64,000 bases of DNA from Chamaecrista fasciculata. Lineage: Eukaryota; Streptophyta; Magnoliopsida; Fabales; Fabaceae. The DNA lies in assembly GCA_003254925.1 (NCBI GenBank), contig QANZ01027638.1, positions 399,171 through 463,170 of the forward strand, in the 5' to 3' direction. Shown here piece after piece: positions 11,284 through 24,284 of the stretch. The notes beneath the pieces are model-generated. The model was not told the origin of the DNA, did not search any database, and was given only the letters and a program-made list of their open reading frames with translations. The position numbers and the translations under genes were made by a program. Every line of letters begins with the position of its first letter. Position 1 is the stretch's first letter.

Positions 11284-12383
11284 NATGTTGAATATCAATT
11301 TTTGAAGTATTTAACATATAACGACAACAACAATCAAATCATTTTTTCATAAGGTAGAGTCGACTATATAAATGTGAAGAATTAGAAAATTAAGACATTT
11401 TAAGATTTTCCATAAAATATATGAAATTATTTTGTATCAAATATTTTATACTATTATTTTTATAAAAATAAAATAAACTAATTCACCATTAATTCATTAT
11501 TTATTATATTAAATTTGTGAAATATGATTCATTATATACAGAGTCGACAACAATTAGACCATTGAACCTTAAATATCTAGATTGATTCAATAAAACTCTA
11601 ATTTTAAAAACATTAGAAATAGCAATAGTTAGCCTATAACTTTTGGCTCAATAGGAGAGGTTTTTTTTTTTTAAAAAAAAAAAGAAAATAATTGGAACTA
11701 TTGCAAAGTAGTACACTCTATCTTGAATTTCAAATATTAGCATATTATATATAGTTGATAGATTACTTTTTTTTATTACCCTATATGTATTGAGAATAGA
11801 CTAATTTGATTCGAGACTTAGTTATGATCTCGCTAGTCAATCTTAGCTTTTATTATTTTTGTGAGATTGAATCAAAATTGAGACCTATCTTTACACATAT
11901 TCAATTTAATTTGCTAACTAAGTTACAACCTATAAATTGAAAAACTGATTTTACTCATAAAACATTGACCCTAAATCTTAAATCCTAAATATAGCTAGGA
12001 AAGTGAAAGGAATAAATTAAACTCTAAAACCTTACTGTGATAGAAGCAGGACGTGAATGAAACGTGAATTCTAAGGCAAAAGTATTAAGCACAAGATTCA
12101 GTTGTCATCGTAAATGTGAGCATCGTATCTAGAAATTATTAGTACCTTGTTTTTCTACTTAAACCGAGGATGAATGTGATCTTTTGAAGTTAAGTACAGA
12201 GTTTTATGCTTTAGTGCTTATCCGATGTTAATTTCAAACACTTCCTTGGATAATGGGAAAGTGTAATTAATTAGTGACTAATAAAAGAGTAAAGAGTTGT
12301 AAGTTGTAGCTACTCTCTCTCTTATCTAATTGATTATTGAGGAGATGAAGTAAACTCTCTTTTCTATGAGTTTTTTTTTTTTT

Positions 12384-12625
12384 TTCCAAAGTCTTATTTT
12401 GGTTCTTTAGGTTTGTTCAAAGTTCTGTTTTGGTCCCTCAATTTTTTTCATTCGTTTTTGGTTCCTCAACTTTCCAAAACGTTCTACCGTTACTTTCTCA
12501 GCATTTTTCATCCACTTTTTTCGTTAAAAAGAAAAGGAAAAATAGACTTTTATCCCCCAAAAGTTTTAGTTTTTTACATTAAAGTCCTTTTATTTTTAGA
12601 ATAAGATCAAAACGTAAAAAATAAA
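12384..12625. mobile_element. Solitary terminal-repeat fragment of the 9205-type Mutator-like family
   Basis: Starts CCAAAGTCTTATTTTGGT and follows the left arm of the 9205-10941 element in order (GGTCCCTCA, a TTTTC..GTTAAAAAG block, CCCAAAAGTTTTA, GATCAAAACGT). No second arm lies nearby. Confidence 0.75.
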
Positions 12626-13957
12626 AATAAATAAACAATTTTAATAGATTTCACACAAACAAAAAAAAAACAGCACATCATCATCTTCTCCTCCACACCA
12701 TCATCATCTTCTTCTTCTTCTTTTACCCACCACCACCACCATCATTATCTTCTTCTAGCTAGGTATTAAATTGCTTAGGCATGAATAAAAGCATTTTCAA
12801 TTCTCAAATCTACTTTTGGGATGCGATTTGACTTCAATTGCTAATTGTCTCAATTGGACAACGAGAGAACAATATTCAAGAATTAACACATAGTTTTAAA
12901 CTCGTCACATTCAGATTTGAAATGAGAAAGATATGACAAACTTTGTTTATTTGATTGTGAAACAAACGACTCACTTTTGAAATTCAATTTGATCTCATTT
13001 GTTGACGATTCCAACTAAATAGAGAAATTAATTACTCATTAAAATCAACCACGTAACTTTAGATTTGTCGCATTGGAACTTAAAAGAAAAGATATATGAT
13101 TAGCTTGAGACTAATTCAAAAAATTATTAAAATATGTAGGATTAAATTGAAAAAAATGAAATGTTTAGGAGCAATTTGAAATCTACCCGATATATTTGGG
13201 ACCAATTTAAAATTTTGACCTTTAACTTTGAAAGACCAAAATCATAAAATTCAATATTATAAAAATATAATTAAAATAAATTATATTTGATATTTCAACT
13301 AAATATATTATCGACAAAATTTAATTATTTGTAACGTAAATATTACAAAAGTGGGAAATTAATCTGAGTTTATAATGTGCTCGGAGACATTGTAAATTTG
13401 TAAGGCTTACATTAAAAGTGGGAAATTAATCTGAGTTTTTTGAAGTGATTTAAAGATCTTCATTTATTAAGGGCCAAAAAAATTTAAAGATCTTCATTTA
13501 TTGAACGCACCTTACAAATTGTAATGATGTGAAGAACATTAATAACATTAATTATTAAGATCCACCAAGAAACTACAAGATACAAGCACAAACATAGTCC
13601 GCACCGCGCGCGCCAAGTGAAATGAGTTATTTTATGAAATATATTTATTGATTCGTTTTCCAATAATATCCGTATAATGTAAAAATGATCTAAAAGACAA
13701 ATTTTATGCTGACTGCTATTTTTTAAAAAAAAATAAAAAATAAAGGAGCACATAAAAAAAATGAAAATTTTTTGTAATGCTGACTGCTATTTTTTTTAAA
13801 AAAATTATAACATAATAATATTATTTTTCAATCATTAAAAAAATAGTTAAAAGAAGAAGAATATCGGTATATTAAAGGAGAACATGAAAAAAAATGACAA
13901 ATTTTGGTAATGCTGACTGCTATTTTTTTTAAAAAAATTATAGCATAATAACAATAT

Positions 13958-14379
13958 GGGTAAATTATACTTTGGTACCATGTTCTATGAACCGATTTCA
14001 CTTTGGTATCATTTTCTTTCAAAAGTAACACTTTGATACCTTGTTGTTTGCATCGTTAACATTTTGATACCCTATTCTTTCAAAAGTGATATTTTGGTAC
14101 CATGTTCTTTGTAGTGTTAACACTTTGGTATCCTAATAAAAATAGAACATAGTAACAAATCGTGAAAGAACATGGTACTAAAGTAAAATCGGTCCATATA
14201 ATAGGATACCAAAGTGTTAATGGTGCAAAGAACAGTGTACTAAAATGTCACTTTTGAAAGAACAGGGTATCAAAATGTTAACGGTGCAAAAAACAGGGTA
14301 CCAAAGTGTCACTTTTGAAATAACATGGTACTAAAGTGCAATCGGTTCATAGAATAAAGTACCAAAATGTAATTTACCC
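13958..14379. mobile_element. Foldback MITE, GGGTAAATTA family (copy 1)
   Basis: Nearly perfect palindrome. It starts GGGTAAATTATACTTTGG and ends with the complement of the same. Both arms repeat phrases of the type TTTGGTACC and TTCTTTCAAAAGTG. Related copies: 24861-25208, 51743-52103 and a diverged one at about 44695-45130. AT-rich flanks make the target duplication uncertain. Confidence 0.85.
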
Positions 14380-14796
14380 TAATATTATATTTCAATCAAT
14401 AAAAAAATTAGTTAAAAATGATTAATGAGGTTTGAGTCATTTGGTCATAATAACAATATTGTTAAAATAATTTTACTATTTATAATTTTTACACAAAAAA
14501 ATTACAAACACGATCTAAATATTATTAAAATTTTATGATTTATATTTATCATACCTATATATTAATGATATTTTTAATAAGACTTTCACTCCATAGAATA
14601 TGTTATCTAAGCGCCTTCTTCATCCCACTGATTGAGTGGGAATCCCACTCAATCATCCTTTGGTATTCAGATTCTTTGAAAATATTGAAGTTTCCATGTT
14701 GTAGCTAATGATATTTTTTTTATTTATAAAAAAAAAATACTTTTTACTAGAAGTAATTATACTTGAAGCATTGTTGGACATTAAGAAAAAAAAATT

Positions 14797-15002
14797 AGGT
14801 AAAATTCTTTATATTCTTGTTATGAGGTTCTTCTAATCATAAATTTGATTTATTTTCTTTCTCTAATATGATTGATCATACAAAAATGTGTGTTTAATAT
14901 TCTCTCTCTATCATGATTAGTCATGCATAAAAATGTTGTCATGTGTCAAATGTTGATTGGTGAACCTTATAACAAAGATATAAGGAAACTTATCTAAGTT
15001 TT
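14797..15002. mobile_element. Diverged foldback MITE related to those at 52744 and 56612
   Basis: Starts GGTAAAATTC and ends with AAGTTTTACC. It holds the shared internal phrases ATTCTCTCTCTATCATGATT and GTCATGCATAAAAATG. The arms are more diverged than in the other two copies and no clear target duplication is visible, so it is the oldest of the three. Confidence 0.65.
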
Positions 15003-17397
15003 ACCCCAACATTAAACAAATATTTTTTTTTCATAAAAAATTTAAACACAAACTCACCATGCTTTGAGATATTACTAATTAATACTTCAAACTAACTCGT
15101 CCTGCTAAACTCCATCTCATTAATTAACTATCCGTCATTTGAACATATAAGTAGTATCCAAAGAATATTACTTGTGAGTATTTGTGACTAGTGTATGCTA
15201 TAACCACTTTTAAATATATAAATCAAGAGTTGAATGTAATTATTATTAATACAAAAATCAAGAAAGATATTATTATACATATATTGATTAAAAATTACAT
15301 TAATCTCATTATTTAATTTTTGATATATACTAATATATAGCATGATATTATATATAGAGAATTATATATTTTTTAATTGTATAATAAATACTCTACCAAA
15401 TTTGAGTCAACCAGAACGAAAAGCTGGCATCTAGAAATGTTTCCAGTCAGACTACAAGAGGAACATGCATGCATGAATATATATGCAAATGGATTCAGAT
15501 TCTTTGAAATTTGAAAATATTGAAGTTTCCATGTTGTAGCCTTACATGCAATGTTTGTGGAAAAGCTAAATTAGCCTTAATTAACTTCTTAATCAACTCT
15601 ATTTAAGATTTATATATAGAGTCTATGGGGGAATCAATTAAATTTGAAGATTTAGGATAATTAAACGTTTTTAACGATAGAAATTTTAATAAAACTCCAG
15701 ACAAAATTATTATTTATAGAAAAAAAATAATTATTATTTTATTTGTACCACCAGCATCTAAACCTTATTGTTAGGGGGAATGCCTTAATTAATTAGTTTG
15801 AGATTTAGTCATAATTATCTCTCTTTATAAATGTGCTATATATATATATATATATATATAAGGCATCCCTATAAGCAATTCCTTTCGGAGCGATCCACTT
15901 TAATAGTCTGTAACGATCATTTTTTCCCATTAGAGTTATCTTATCTAAACTATTTGGCTCAACTACCTCGTAATTGTACTCACAACGGCTTCCACAACTT
16001 GGTCTCCAAAGTAACAACTTCCTTATCTTTTCAGACACTTATGAATAGGTCTCAGTTTCACAATTAAGGTATGTACACACTCTTTCTCATTCATAAATTG
16101 AGTCTCCACGGTGTTTTCTCATTACTCTCATTGGACACTTATTAACTTAGGCATCTAAGTGTTTACAGGAAGACCAACCCCTTTGTATTCCTCTTGCAGG
16201 TTCATCTTCATATATACCTTGAGGCTGTTCAACTCTGTCTCCCATTCTACTGCCTGGAAATCACAGCCTCATCATATATATAGATTGAATTTGAGTCTTT
16301 TCCATTATACCCAACAATAATCAACGTAACATACATTGTTAAGTGAGTCACAACTCATAATTAATGAAATATCAATTCCAAATATCAATTTTTTTTGGTT
16401 TACTTTAGTTTTTCTGTTAGCAAACGTTTGAACAAATCCATCAAATTAAAGTTCTACCAACAAAATAAGATAAAGTTGGTCTAAGTAAGGAGTAATTTAA
16501 TATCGTTTAAGTAAAATTTTAAATTCAACCTCTTATAAAAGTAACTATATATTCTCATTGAGATATTCTTCTATTATTACGACACAGGTTGAATTTGGAT
16601 TAATTAATTGAGGTGAAACCTCAAATAATAATTAGATGATAGATCACTGAAAAAAACCTATCAAAGCTCTAATTAGGAGTCTAATATATTAATCAAATTG
16701 CTAAGATCAATATATATAACACTCAATTATATGGAAATAATAATTAATTAAAAATAAAAAAATAAAACGGTATAGGGAAGGGAGATATAATAAATGAGAA
16801 AAACAGAAAGAAAGAGTGCAAATGAATCAAGAAAATGCAAGTGATGAAAGGCCTCAAGGTCATACCCACATGTGCAAGCCCAAGCTATGGCGACTGCATC
16901 TGCTATGTTTCTATCAACATTTAAGTCCAAACCCACAATTTCTTAAACTAAGTTCACATTATTATGATATTGTCAATAATTTGCATATAATATTACATAT
17001 CAGAAAGATTTTAATCATTATAAAACTTTAGCCGTCCAATCAAAGATGAAAATCCCAAGAAGCTTTAGTAGCTGTTTTTCCAAACGTTGCTTTAAGAACA
17101 ATCATAAATCTCATAATTATATTGGGTTTTATTTCTCGGGATCGTTTACTGCTTTAAATATTTCCATAAAATTATTGTATTTTTTCCTTCAACAAAAGTT
17201 AGTCCACATTCTTTTATGGAGCGCGTATGATAAAGTCTCCCAAAGTAAAAAAAAAAAAGGGTAATAATTTATTTATCTTGAAAATAATGAAAAAAAAGTT
17301 AGTCCACATTCTTATCCATTTATCTGTTCTCTTTCATATATCTCAAATTTTGTATGTCCCTAAATAATGTATAATTTCTCAACAAATTAAATGGGTT

Positions 17398-17985
17398 GTG
17401 ATACATCACTATTTGGGCGTACGCCTAAACGGCCCTCGCATCGGGCCTCTTCTCCCCTCCGCACCTTGCGAAGCGCCCTCGAGTCAGTCGGGCGCCCTAA
17501 ACTCGCTTAGGGGCGCTCATGATCCATCCTGGGTCTTGGCGCCCGTCCCCCAAATGACACGTGGCCACCCACGATCACCCTGCTCCGCAATCCACGCTAC
17601 GGGAGATCGTGGGCTGCGAACTGACTCACCCACGATCTCCAGTTTCTAGGCGCCCGCCTACAGACGCAACACGCAATCACCCACGATTGCCTTGTTCCGC
17701 AAATCTCGGTCTCCACCATCTTCGCTGGTGGAGATCGTGTCCAGTACGTGGTCCGCCCCGCACGCTGACCACCTCTCTCCTCCCTGCTCTATAAATAGAG
17801 CCCATCTCACCAGTTCAAGGTTAGCTACTTCTTACACTCTCAAACTCTCTTACTCTCTGATTATTCTCTTACTAACTTGAGCGTCGGAGTACACTTCGCA
17901 GGGCCCCCCTGTGAAGCTTTTGCAGGTCTTTGCTCAAGTCTTGGCTCTTGCAGCCCCCTCCGGTGAACTAGGTAAGTGCCAGTCA
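17398..17985 (+). mobile_element. Fossil LTR fragment (plant LTR retrotransposon)
   Basis: Sharp GC-rich island in AT-rich DNA with LTR promoter organisation: a TATA box in TCTATAAATAGAG at 17789-17801, then the R/U5 phrase CTTGAGCGTCGGAGT and a GCAGGCCCCC-type motif. A related fragment lies on the other strand at 48790-49290. No internal retroelement domains are found near it, so it is a solo or partial LTR. Its outer ends are not certain. Confidence 0.7.
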
Positions 17986-19196
17986 TTTTCCAGTTTATCA
18001 GGTTGTTTTGCTATGAAAATTCACACAAAAACAAATGAAAGTTCATCGGGATTTTACGTAAGAATAAAAGGTTAATTATAAGAAATGGTTGAGAGAGATA
18101 AAAATTCTTTTACGTGAATGGAGCTTCGTTTTGATGTAGCATCTGATGATAGCTAGGAATTATTAATTATAACACACTTATAAAGATACCTGGTAATTAA
18201 AAGGAATGTTTTGTTTACTTAACACCATAAATATTCCCCCACTTAAAAGGAAAAAAAAGGTCAAAATTAATTAATTTGCAAGCTAGAGTTCTGCCTTAAG
18301 TTACATTTTAATTACTTGATCTCAAAGCTTTATATTTATATATGTTAAATAACATTTTGACCACAAATCTCAATTTGCTTGGTGCTAATAAGGGGTCTGA
18401 TTACACTACAATATACAGCAATATGCTGATAAATAGAAAAATTATTTAGTGCCACTCTTTTTTTTTTTTTTTTTTACTACCTTTGATTCTTTTTTTTCTT
18501 TTTTTGGGGTGGGGGGTGAAAGCAACTAGCTAGCTGGCTAGTGAATATATATCCAAGAGTCCAAAACAGCAAAATGATCATCCAGCTACAACAGACAATT
18601 TGCTCATGTGTGGTCATCGTTAAATATTGCCTTTATAGATAAGGATAATTCATATTTAATTTGATAAAGCATATTGAAAATTTGCGGATCGGATTTCAAC
18701 CCTTAATTACAATGTTAACTAATTTTTTAGTGTATCAAGCTAGGTTAAAGCCCTTAAACTATCATTGCTGATAAGATCGCAATTTTATTTTCTTAATTCA
18801 CAATAATAGATTTCCAAGTGTTATGGTTCTACCACTTGACCCCATAACCAGTCTTCACCATGAGACAATTATTGCCCAAGCTAATTCAATCTTTTCCTCA
18901 ACAATTGTCTGGTTTGTAATTGAACCAGAACCTTAGTTCTAATATTAGTTGTTGGATGATTAGGTGCTTTTTTTTTAATAAAAATATGGAATTCATTAAA
19001 AGGGCCCAAAGTTACAGACTATAACAGAGATCCAAATAAAATACAGTGATATATTAAGCGTTTATTACTTGGTCAAAAGATAACTTTTAGTAAGAACACA
19101 ACTTTATTTATTTAACTCATATTAGAGCAGACATCAAACACTATAATTTGATTATATACAACTTGATCCCATACTTAAACTTTTATTACGAGACAA

Positions 19197-19380
19197 TTAC
19201 TGCCCTATCTATATGTCAAAACTATTTATTATTTGTCACTTCTCTTCCCTTCAATTTCATACATTCTTTTTCAAAATCAGGCCAAAAATTATTGCCCTAT
19301 CTATATGTCAAAACTACTTATTATTTGTCACTTCTCTTCCCTTCAATTTCATACATTCTTTTTCAAAATCAGGCCAAAAA
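19197..19380. repeat. 92 bp tandem duplication
   Basis: Two adjacent, almost identical copies (19197-19288 and 19289-19380) beginning TTA(C/T)TGCCCTATCTATATG and ending in the AAAATCAGGCCAAAAA region. Few differences, so recent. Frames open across it have no recognisable product. Confidence 0.93.
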
Positions 19381-19403
19381 AAAATTACATTCTTTTTCAA
19401 AAG

Positions 19404-19568
19404 GGAATTGCTTTGAAAAGCTCCCTTGCTTGAGCTATTTGGATCAAAATGTGTATGGTATGACGAGTAATTCTTTTTTTTTTTCTTTTATGTTTCGTGA
19501 TGGGACTAAGAGAGAGATAGACATATACAATAAATTGCTTTAGCCATTGAGTATTTTATAGAATAACC
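19404..19568. repeat. Dispersed repeat, second copy at 63453-63627
   Basis: About 165 bp matching 63453-63627 in the same orientation, sharing GAATTGCTTTGAAAA, GATCAAAATGT and AGAGAGATAGACATA. Its family is unknown. In both places a Helitron of one type is the next shared feature. Confidence 0.85.
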
Positions 19569-19826
19569 ATTTCCAAAATTATACAACACCACCGGAAAAA
19601 TACATTCTGTCTGATTATATAATATCATGGATATATTGAACAATGAATTCTTAGAATAAATTAATTATGAGATACATTTCTAAACATTATAATACTAAAG
19701 GGTAATAATCTTTTACTGAACATTACAATACATTTCTTATCTATATCTATTTAAAGCATATAATTTTTCGTAGAATTTATATACATATTCTCATTTTACC
19801 AAGTATATAGGCACCATATATATACA

Positions 19827-20005
19827 CTAGGGGCTTTGCGTGCCCTAACGGGCACGCAAATATGTATTTAAATTAAATAAGGGACTAAATTGTTAACGTA
19901 GTAAAGAAAGAGAGATCAAATAATAAATTTTCTCTTATTTTTAATTCATAGACTATAGTTTTAAACATGGACGACCAGAAAGGGGTGGAGCCATATAATA
20001 TAAGA
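19827..20005 (-). mobile_element. Short non-autonomous Helitron (copy 1), 179 bp
   Basis: Read on the minus strand it begins TCTTATATTATATGGCTCC after an A and ends with the hairpin GCGTGCCCGTTAGGGCACGC, a short spacer and CTAG before a T. These are the Helitron hallmarks: 5' TC, subterminal 3' hairpin, CTRR end, insertion between A and T, no target duplication. A copy with the same ends is at 61946-62125. Confidence 0.88.
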
Positions 20006-20487
20006 TATATATAGCTTAATTATATAACCCAAAAAAAAATCTCTCATATATAGATAAGAGAGTGCAGCTTACGCTCCAACCTTGCTTGTGGGGAAACCCT
20101 ACATAGGAATATCAGTAAATCAAACCCACCCCAAAATAATTATAATAATAAAAAGGATAACAATAAATAATATAAATAATAAGAATATAATATTATATAT
20201 ATAATTCTATTTTGCTATTCATTCCTTAAACTTGCTTTTTACGAAACCTAACTTTAACCATTCCCGCCGGCGTAGTCACCGGCCGTCAACCCTATTCCCT
20301 TCGTCACAGTGCTGTAATGAAGGCGTTGACACCCATGCACACACTCATATGTATATATATATATATAATTAATTAACTTCTTCAAACTTCAATATATATA
20401 TACACACATATATGTGCTTATTAGGGTTTCATCTTTCATTTGAAGTAGTGATCATTTTGAGTTTATAAGTTAGTTTGTGCAATATTT

Positions 20488-21654
20488 ATGGGTTCTTCCA
20501 ACGGCGGTGTGCCTCCCGGGTTCCGGTTTCATCCGACCGACGAGGAGTTGCTTCACTACTACTTGAAGAAGAAGCTGTCTTTCCAAAAATTCGACATGGA
20601 AGTCATTAGAGAAGTGGATTTGAACAAGATGGAGCCTTGGGATTTGCAAGGTGAGTATTATTCATTTCTTCAGATTTCATTAATTTTAGGCTTAAGTGCA
20701 ATTTTGGTCCCATAACTATGACAAAGGTTTCATTTTNCAGTTATGCGACCAAAATTGCAACAAAAAAAGTTATGGGACCAAAATGAAACCTTTGTCATAG
20801 TTATGGGACCAAAATTGCAACAAAAAAAAATTATGGGACCAATATGAAACCTTTGTCATAGTTATGGGACCAAAATTGCACTTAAGCCTTAATTTTAATA
20901 TGATCACTTGATTAAGTTTGCTTGGTTTGCCTCTTAATTTCGTGTTATTTATTGCATGGTTTAATATTTGATTTGCTTTAGTTTTGAGTTTGGGGGTTAA
21001 AAAGTTGAGGTTTACCATACATATCTAACAACATGAGAAACTCAATTTGATGATTAGTTTTCGCCATATATGTATGTAGCTCTTTAATTTGTAAATATAT
21101 TTTCCAAAATTTCTTCTAGAAATGTATTTTATTATTGTGGAAAGCTTTAGAATATTTCTGCTTTACAATTGAGATGGTTTCTGCAAGTTCTGGCTGGTTC
21201 CTTAACATGTTATTCTGTACGTCCTCTCCAATTGTGATATATGATTGATATATATAATTTTGAAAGTAAATTTTGATTGCTCTAATTAATTAACTCTGTC
21301 ATCTCTCCAAAGTACATATTTTTTATTACTATATTCTATAAATTTGTATTGATTGAATAATTATTAAAACTTAAATGAGTTTATCAATATTTACAAGTGT
21401 GTTGAATTATATATTTTTTACATCAATAAAAGTTTAACTTTTTTTTGTTGGCCATTACATTTGAAGTATATATATAGCCCCAATTATATAAATTAAAATT
21501 GATGATAAGACCCAATAAATTAATTAATACGAAAAGACCCAATATATATATTTCATTTCATACTATCTTCATAAAATACAAGAATGCTAAGTAAAATAAT
21601 GATGAATTTAGGTGAAGTGTATTGCCCACCGTGGAGAAGGTTCATTAATGAATA

Positions 21655-21686
<32 letters not shown>

Positions 21687-23753
21687 AGCACATCGATGAA
21701 CAATCTGTCTCGTTTTCTGCAGTGTTGACTAACTAAAATTAAGTGCTTAATTTTGTCTCGAGATTTCTTTTCCTAGAAATTAGGCTAGAAATTGACAATC
21801 TAATTAATTTTAAACAAAACCAATCGAAAAATAAGAGGGATACATGAAAATCATTAATCAAAGTTGGACATTGTTATGAGGGTTTTAAACTGTTCACTCC
21901 TTAGTAATTTTCACTTAGACCGTTATACGGATAGGCGAAAGCTAGGCCATGATTTAATCAAAAAAGTTTGATATATATATACATATGTTTTTTGTTTTAA
22001 TCAAGAAACAATTAAAAGAAGAATTAATAATATACTACAACTTTACAAGTTTTGATTTTTGATTTTTCATGTATGTTTGTATATATTAGAGAGGTGTAAA
22101 ATAGGGTCAACGCCCCAAAATGAATGGTACTTCTTCAGTCACAAGGACAGGAAATACCCTACAGGATCAAGGACGAATAGAGCAACAAATGCTGGGTTTT
22201 GGAAAGCCACTGGAAGAGACAAATGCATTCGCAACACTTTCAAGAAGATTGGTATGAGGAAAACTCTTGTTTTCTATAGAGGTCGAGCTCCTCATGGTCA
22301 AAAGACTGATTGGATCATGCACGAGTATCGTCTTGAAGATTCCGATGATCCTCAAGCAAACTCTAACGTATGTATTATAATATATCATCGTTCATTAATT
22401 AATGATAGGTTAAAGTGTATTTTTGGTTCTATAACTTTTGCTAAGGTTTCAATTTGGTTTTATAATTTTTTTTGTTGCACTTTTGGTCCCATATGTTTTG
22501 TTCAAGTTGTAGATTTGATCTTGTGTTACACTTTTGGTCTCATATCTTTGGGTCATGTTGCAAAATTGGTCTCATATCTATTGGTCAAATTGCAGAAATG
22601 GTTTCATATCTTTAGGTCATGTGCAAAATTTGTCTCATATCTTTGGATCAGGTGGGACTCAAGGTGAAACTTTTTGTAAAAATATGGGACCAATTCTGCA
22701 ATTTGACCAAAAGATATGGGACCAAAAGTGATACGGGACCAAGTCTGCAACTTTTTGCAAAATTAATATGGTCTGAGACCAAAAGTGCAACAAAAAAAGT
22801 TATTGGACTAAATTGAGACCTTAACAAAAATTATGGGACTAAAAATACGCTTTGACCTTAATGATATTATATCTTTTTAGTCTTCTAGAAGATAAAACGT
22901 AATTTTGAAAAAATATGATTGTATTCATTCGTTGAAGATATTAAAATTTGATGATAAATTTATGTATGCACAGGAAGATGGATGGGTGGTTTGTAGGGTT
23001 TTTAAGAAGAAAAACTTGTTCAAAATAGGGAATGAGGGTAGTGGTGGTGGCTCCATCATGCACAACATGAATTCAGATCAACAAGTGAACAATAACAATA
23101 ATTCCTCAAGCATCAATCATCTTCAAGCTCGTTCCTTCATGCACAGATCATCAGAAAGCTCATACTTACTTCACCAGCAAAACCCTAGAAACTCAGGGTT
23201 TGAGCTTGACAAGCCTGACCTTGCTCTTCACTACCCTCCTCCTCACTTGCAAAACCCTCATCATCAATACTCTCTTTTCCAACCTCAATCCCTTATCCCA
23301 ACCCACAAACCCACCATTAATGCATACAATGATCATCACTTCACTTCATCATACCCCTCAACCCTAACCTCAAACTCGCCTCCCATACCGGCGAAACACC
23401 TCTTGGCAAACCCTAGGGATTGTGATGGCAGTGGTGGTGACCCAGGCTTGCGGTACCAAGTTTTATCCCCGGAGGTGGGAGGCACCTGTGATCAGGCACC
23501 CGAGATGGGAACAGGAAGAGATGGTGGTGGTGGTGACGATGATAATGATCAAGATCAAGTTCAAGGGATGAATGAATGGGGTGTGCTTGATAGGCTTGTG
23601 AGTGTGACATCTCATCTTGGAAATGAAGAGCACTCATCCTCCAAAGGGATTAGGTTTGAGGATGCAAGTAATAATGCACAAACGGTTCACCACATCAACC
23701 CACTATCTTTGAGAGGAGAAATGGACTTTTGGGGAGCTATGCAAAATAATTAA
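20488..23753 (+). CDS. BRN1/BRN2: NAC-domain transcription factor, BEARSKIN/SOMBRERO group, 406 aa
   Basis: Plant-specific DNA-binding transcription factor. The closest Arabidopsis relatives I recall, BEARSKIN1/2 and SOMBRERO, control root-cap maturation and cell release. Three exons, 20488-20650, 22090-22367 and 22974-23753, join in phase to 407 codons. The NAC domain fills exons 1-2 and the start of exon 3 with subdomains A-E in order: [66 protein letters not shown], and [11 protein letters not shown] followed by [20 protein letters not shown]. The rest is a low-complexity activation-type tail rich in Asn, Ser, His and Pro. The gene points away from VPS9 and converges with MO1-like copy a. 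Each intron holds a Mutator-type MITE with its own 9 bp target duplication. Assignment to the BRN/SMB clade is firm; which member is inferred. Confidence 0.96.
20689..20888. mobile_element. Mutator-type foldback MITE in NAC intron 1 (GGCTTAAGTGC family), 200 bp
   Basis: Ends GGCTTAAGTGCAATTTTGG and its complement. Perfect 9 bp target duplication TTAATTTTA at 20680-20688 and 20889-20897. The same family forms the longer element at 60662-61548. An unknown base at 20737 sits inside the palindrome, so part may be collapsed in assembly. Confidence 0.92.
22409..22857. mobile_element. Mutator-type foldback MITE in NAC intron 2, 449 bp
   Basis: Ends GGTTAAAGTGTATTTTTGG and, in reverse complement, GGTCAAAGCGTATTTTTAG. 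Perfect 9 bp target duplication TTAATGATA at 22400-22408 and 22858-22866. It sits 41 bp after the exon 2 donor and 116 bp before the exon 3 acceptor. Related in style to the intron 1 MITE, but a different subfamily. Confidence 0.92.
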
Positions 23754-24284
23754 GTTAATTGTTTTTATATGTGTGTTTTCCGATTGAATTGATTAATGAT
23801 TTGAATGATGGAGTAATTCATCCATCCATTAATGTTGTAAGAATGGAAGAAAGTAAAATCTGTTATTTATAATTGACATTTGATATATTAAACATTGATT
23901 GTTTGCTAAGTTTTACTTAATTTGGTGATTTTATATTCACATGCATGTACACACAAACATATCCATATTCTTATTAATTGTTTGTCAAGTTTTACTTGCA
24001 TTGAGGTAAAACCAATGGAGTGAAGCAAAAGTATAGGACAAGAGTACGTATGCACATATATATGCTACAAGTACAATTACTTGAAATAGATTATTATTCA
24101 AAATGAAAATAACTACATAGAAAAATAAACTTATACATATATATACACACTTGCATAAAATAGAAGAGGTAGGCTAGTACGTTCTATATATCTATATATA
24201 CTTATTAGAACTCCATATATATATGAATATATGGATGTTAAGTTGATCATGCATGATCTAATTGTCAAGTTATGAATAATTAAA

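Larger units (their letters stand above)
10942..20487. other. Gene-free, transposon-rich spacer between VPS9 and the NAC gene
   Basis: No ORF with recognisable protein similarity. Identified pieces are listed separately. Between them: local direct repeats at 13340-13500 (GTGGGAAATTAATCTGAG twice, AAAGATCTTCATTTATT twice); three copies of TGCTGACTGCTATTTTTTT at about 13709, 13779 and 13913; a (TA)n tract at 15838-15860. The stretch 15800-16300 is less AT-rich and shows exon-like pieces with plausible splice sites, but I cannot assign it. The short minus-strand frame at 16748-16936 contains GLDLNVDRNIADAVAIAW, which I do not recognise. The last 500 bp before 20488 should hold the NAC promoter; TATA-like runs at 20349-20367 and 20391-20414 cannot be separated from TA-rich background. 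Confidence 0.6.

Noticed and set aside
12689-12745. Plus-strand CCACCA/TCTTCT-rich stretch as a coding exon
   Set aside because: Low-complexity tract beside a transposon fragment; no splice signals or similarity.
16748-16936. Minus-strand frame with GLDLNVDRNIADAVAIAW as a gene
   Set aside because: Short, no recognised family, then runs into low-complexity hydrophobic codons; kept only as a note in the spacer entry.
23413-23637. His-rich minus-strand frame opposite NAC exon 3
   Set aside because: Antisense shadow of the GGT/GAT-rich codons of the NAC tail.
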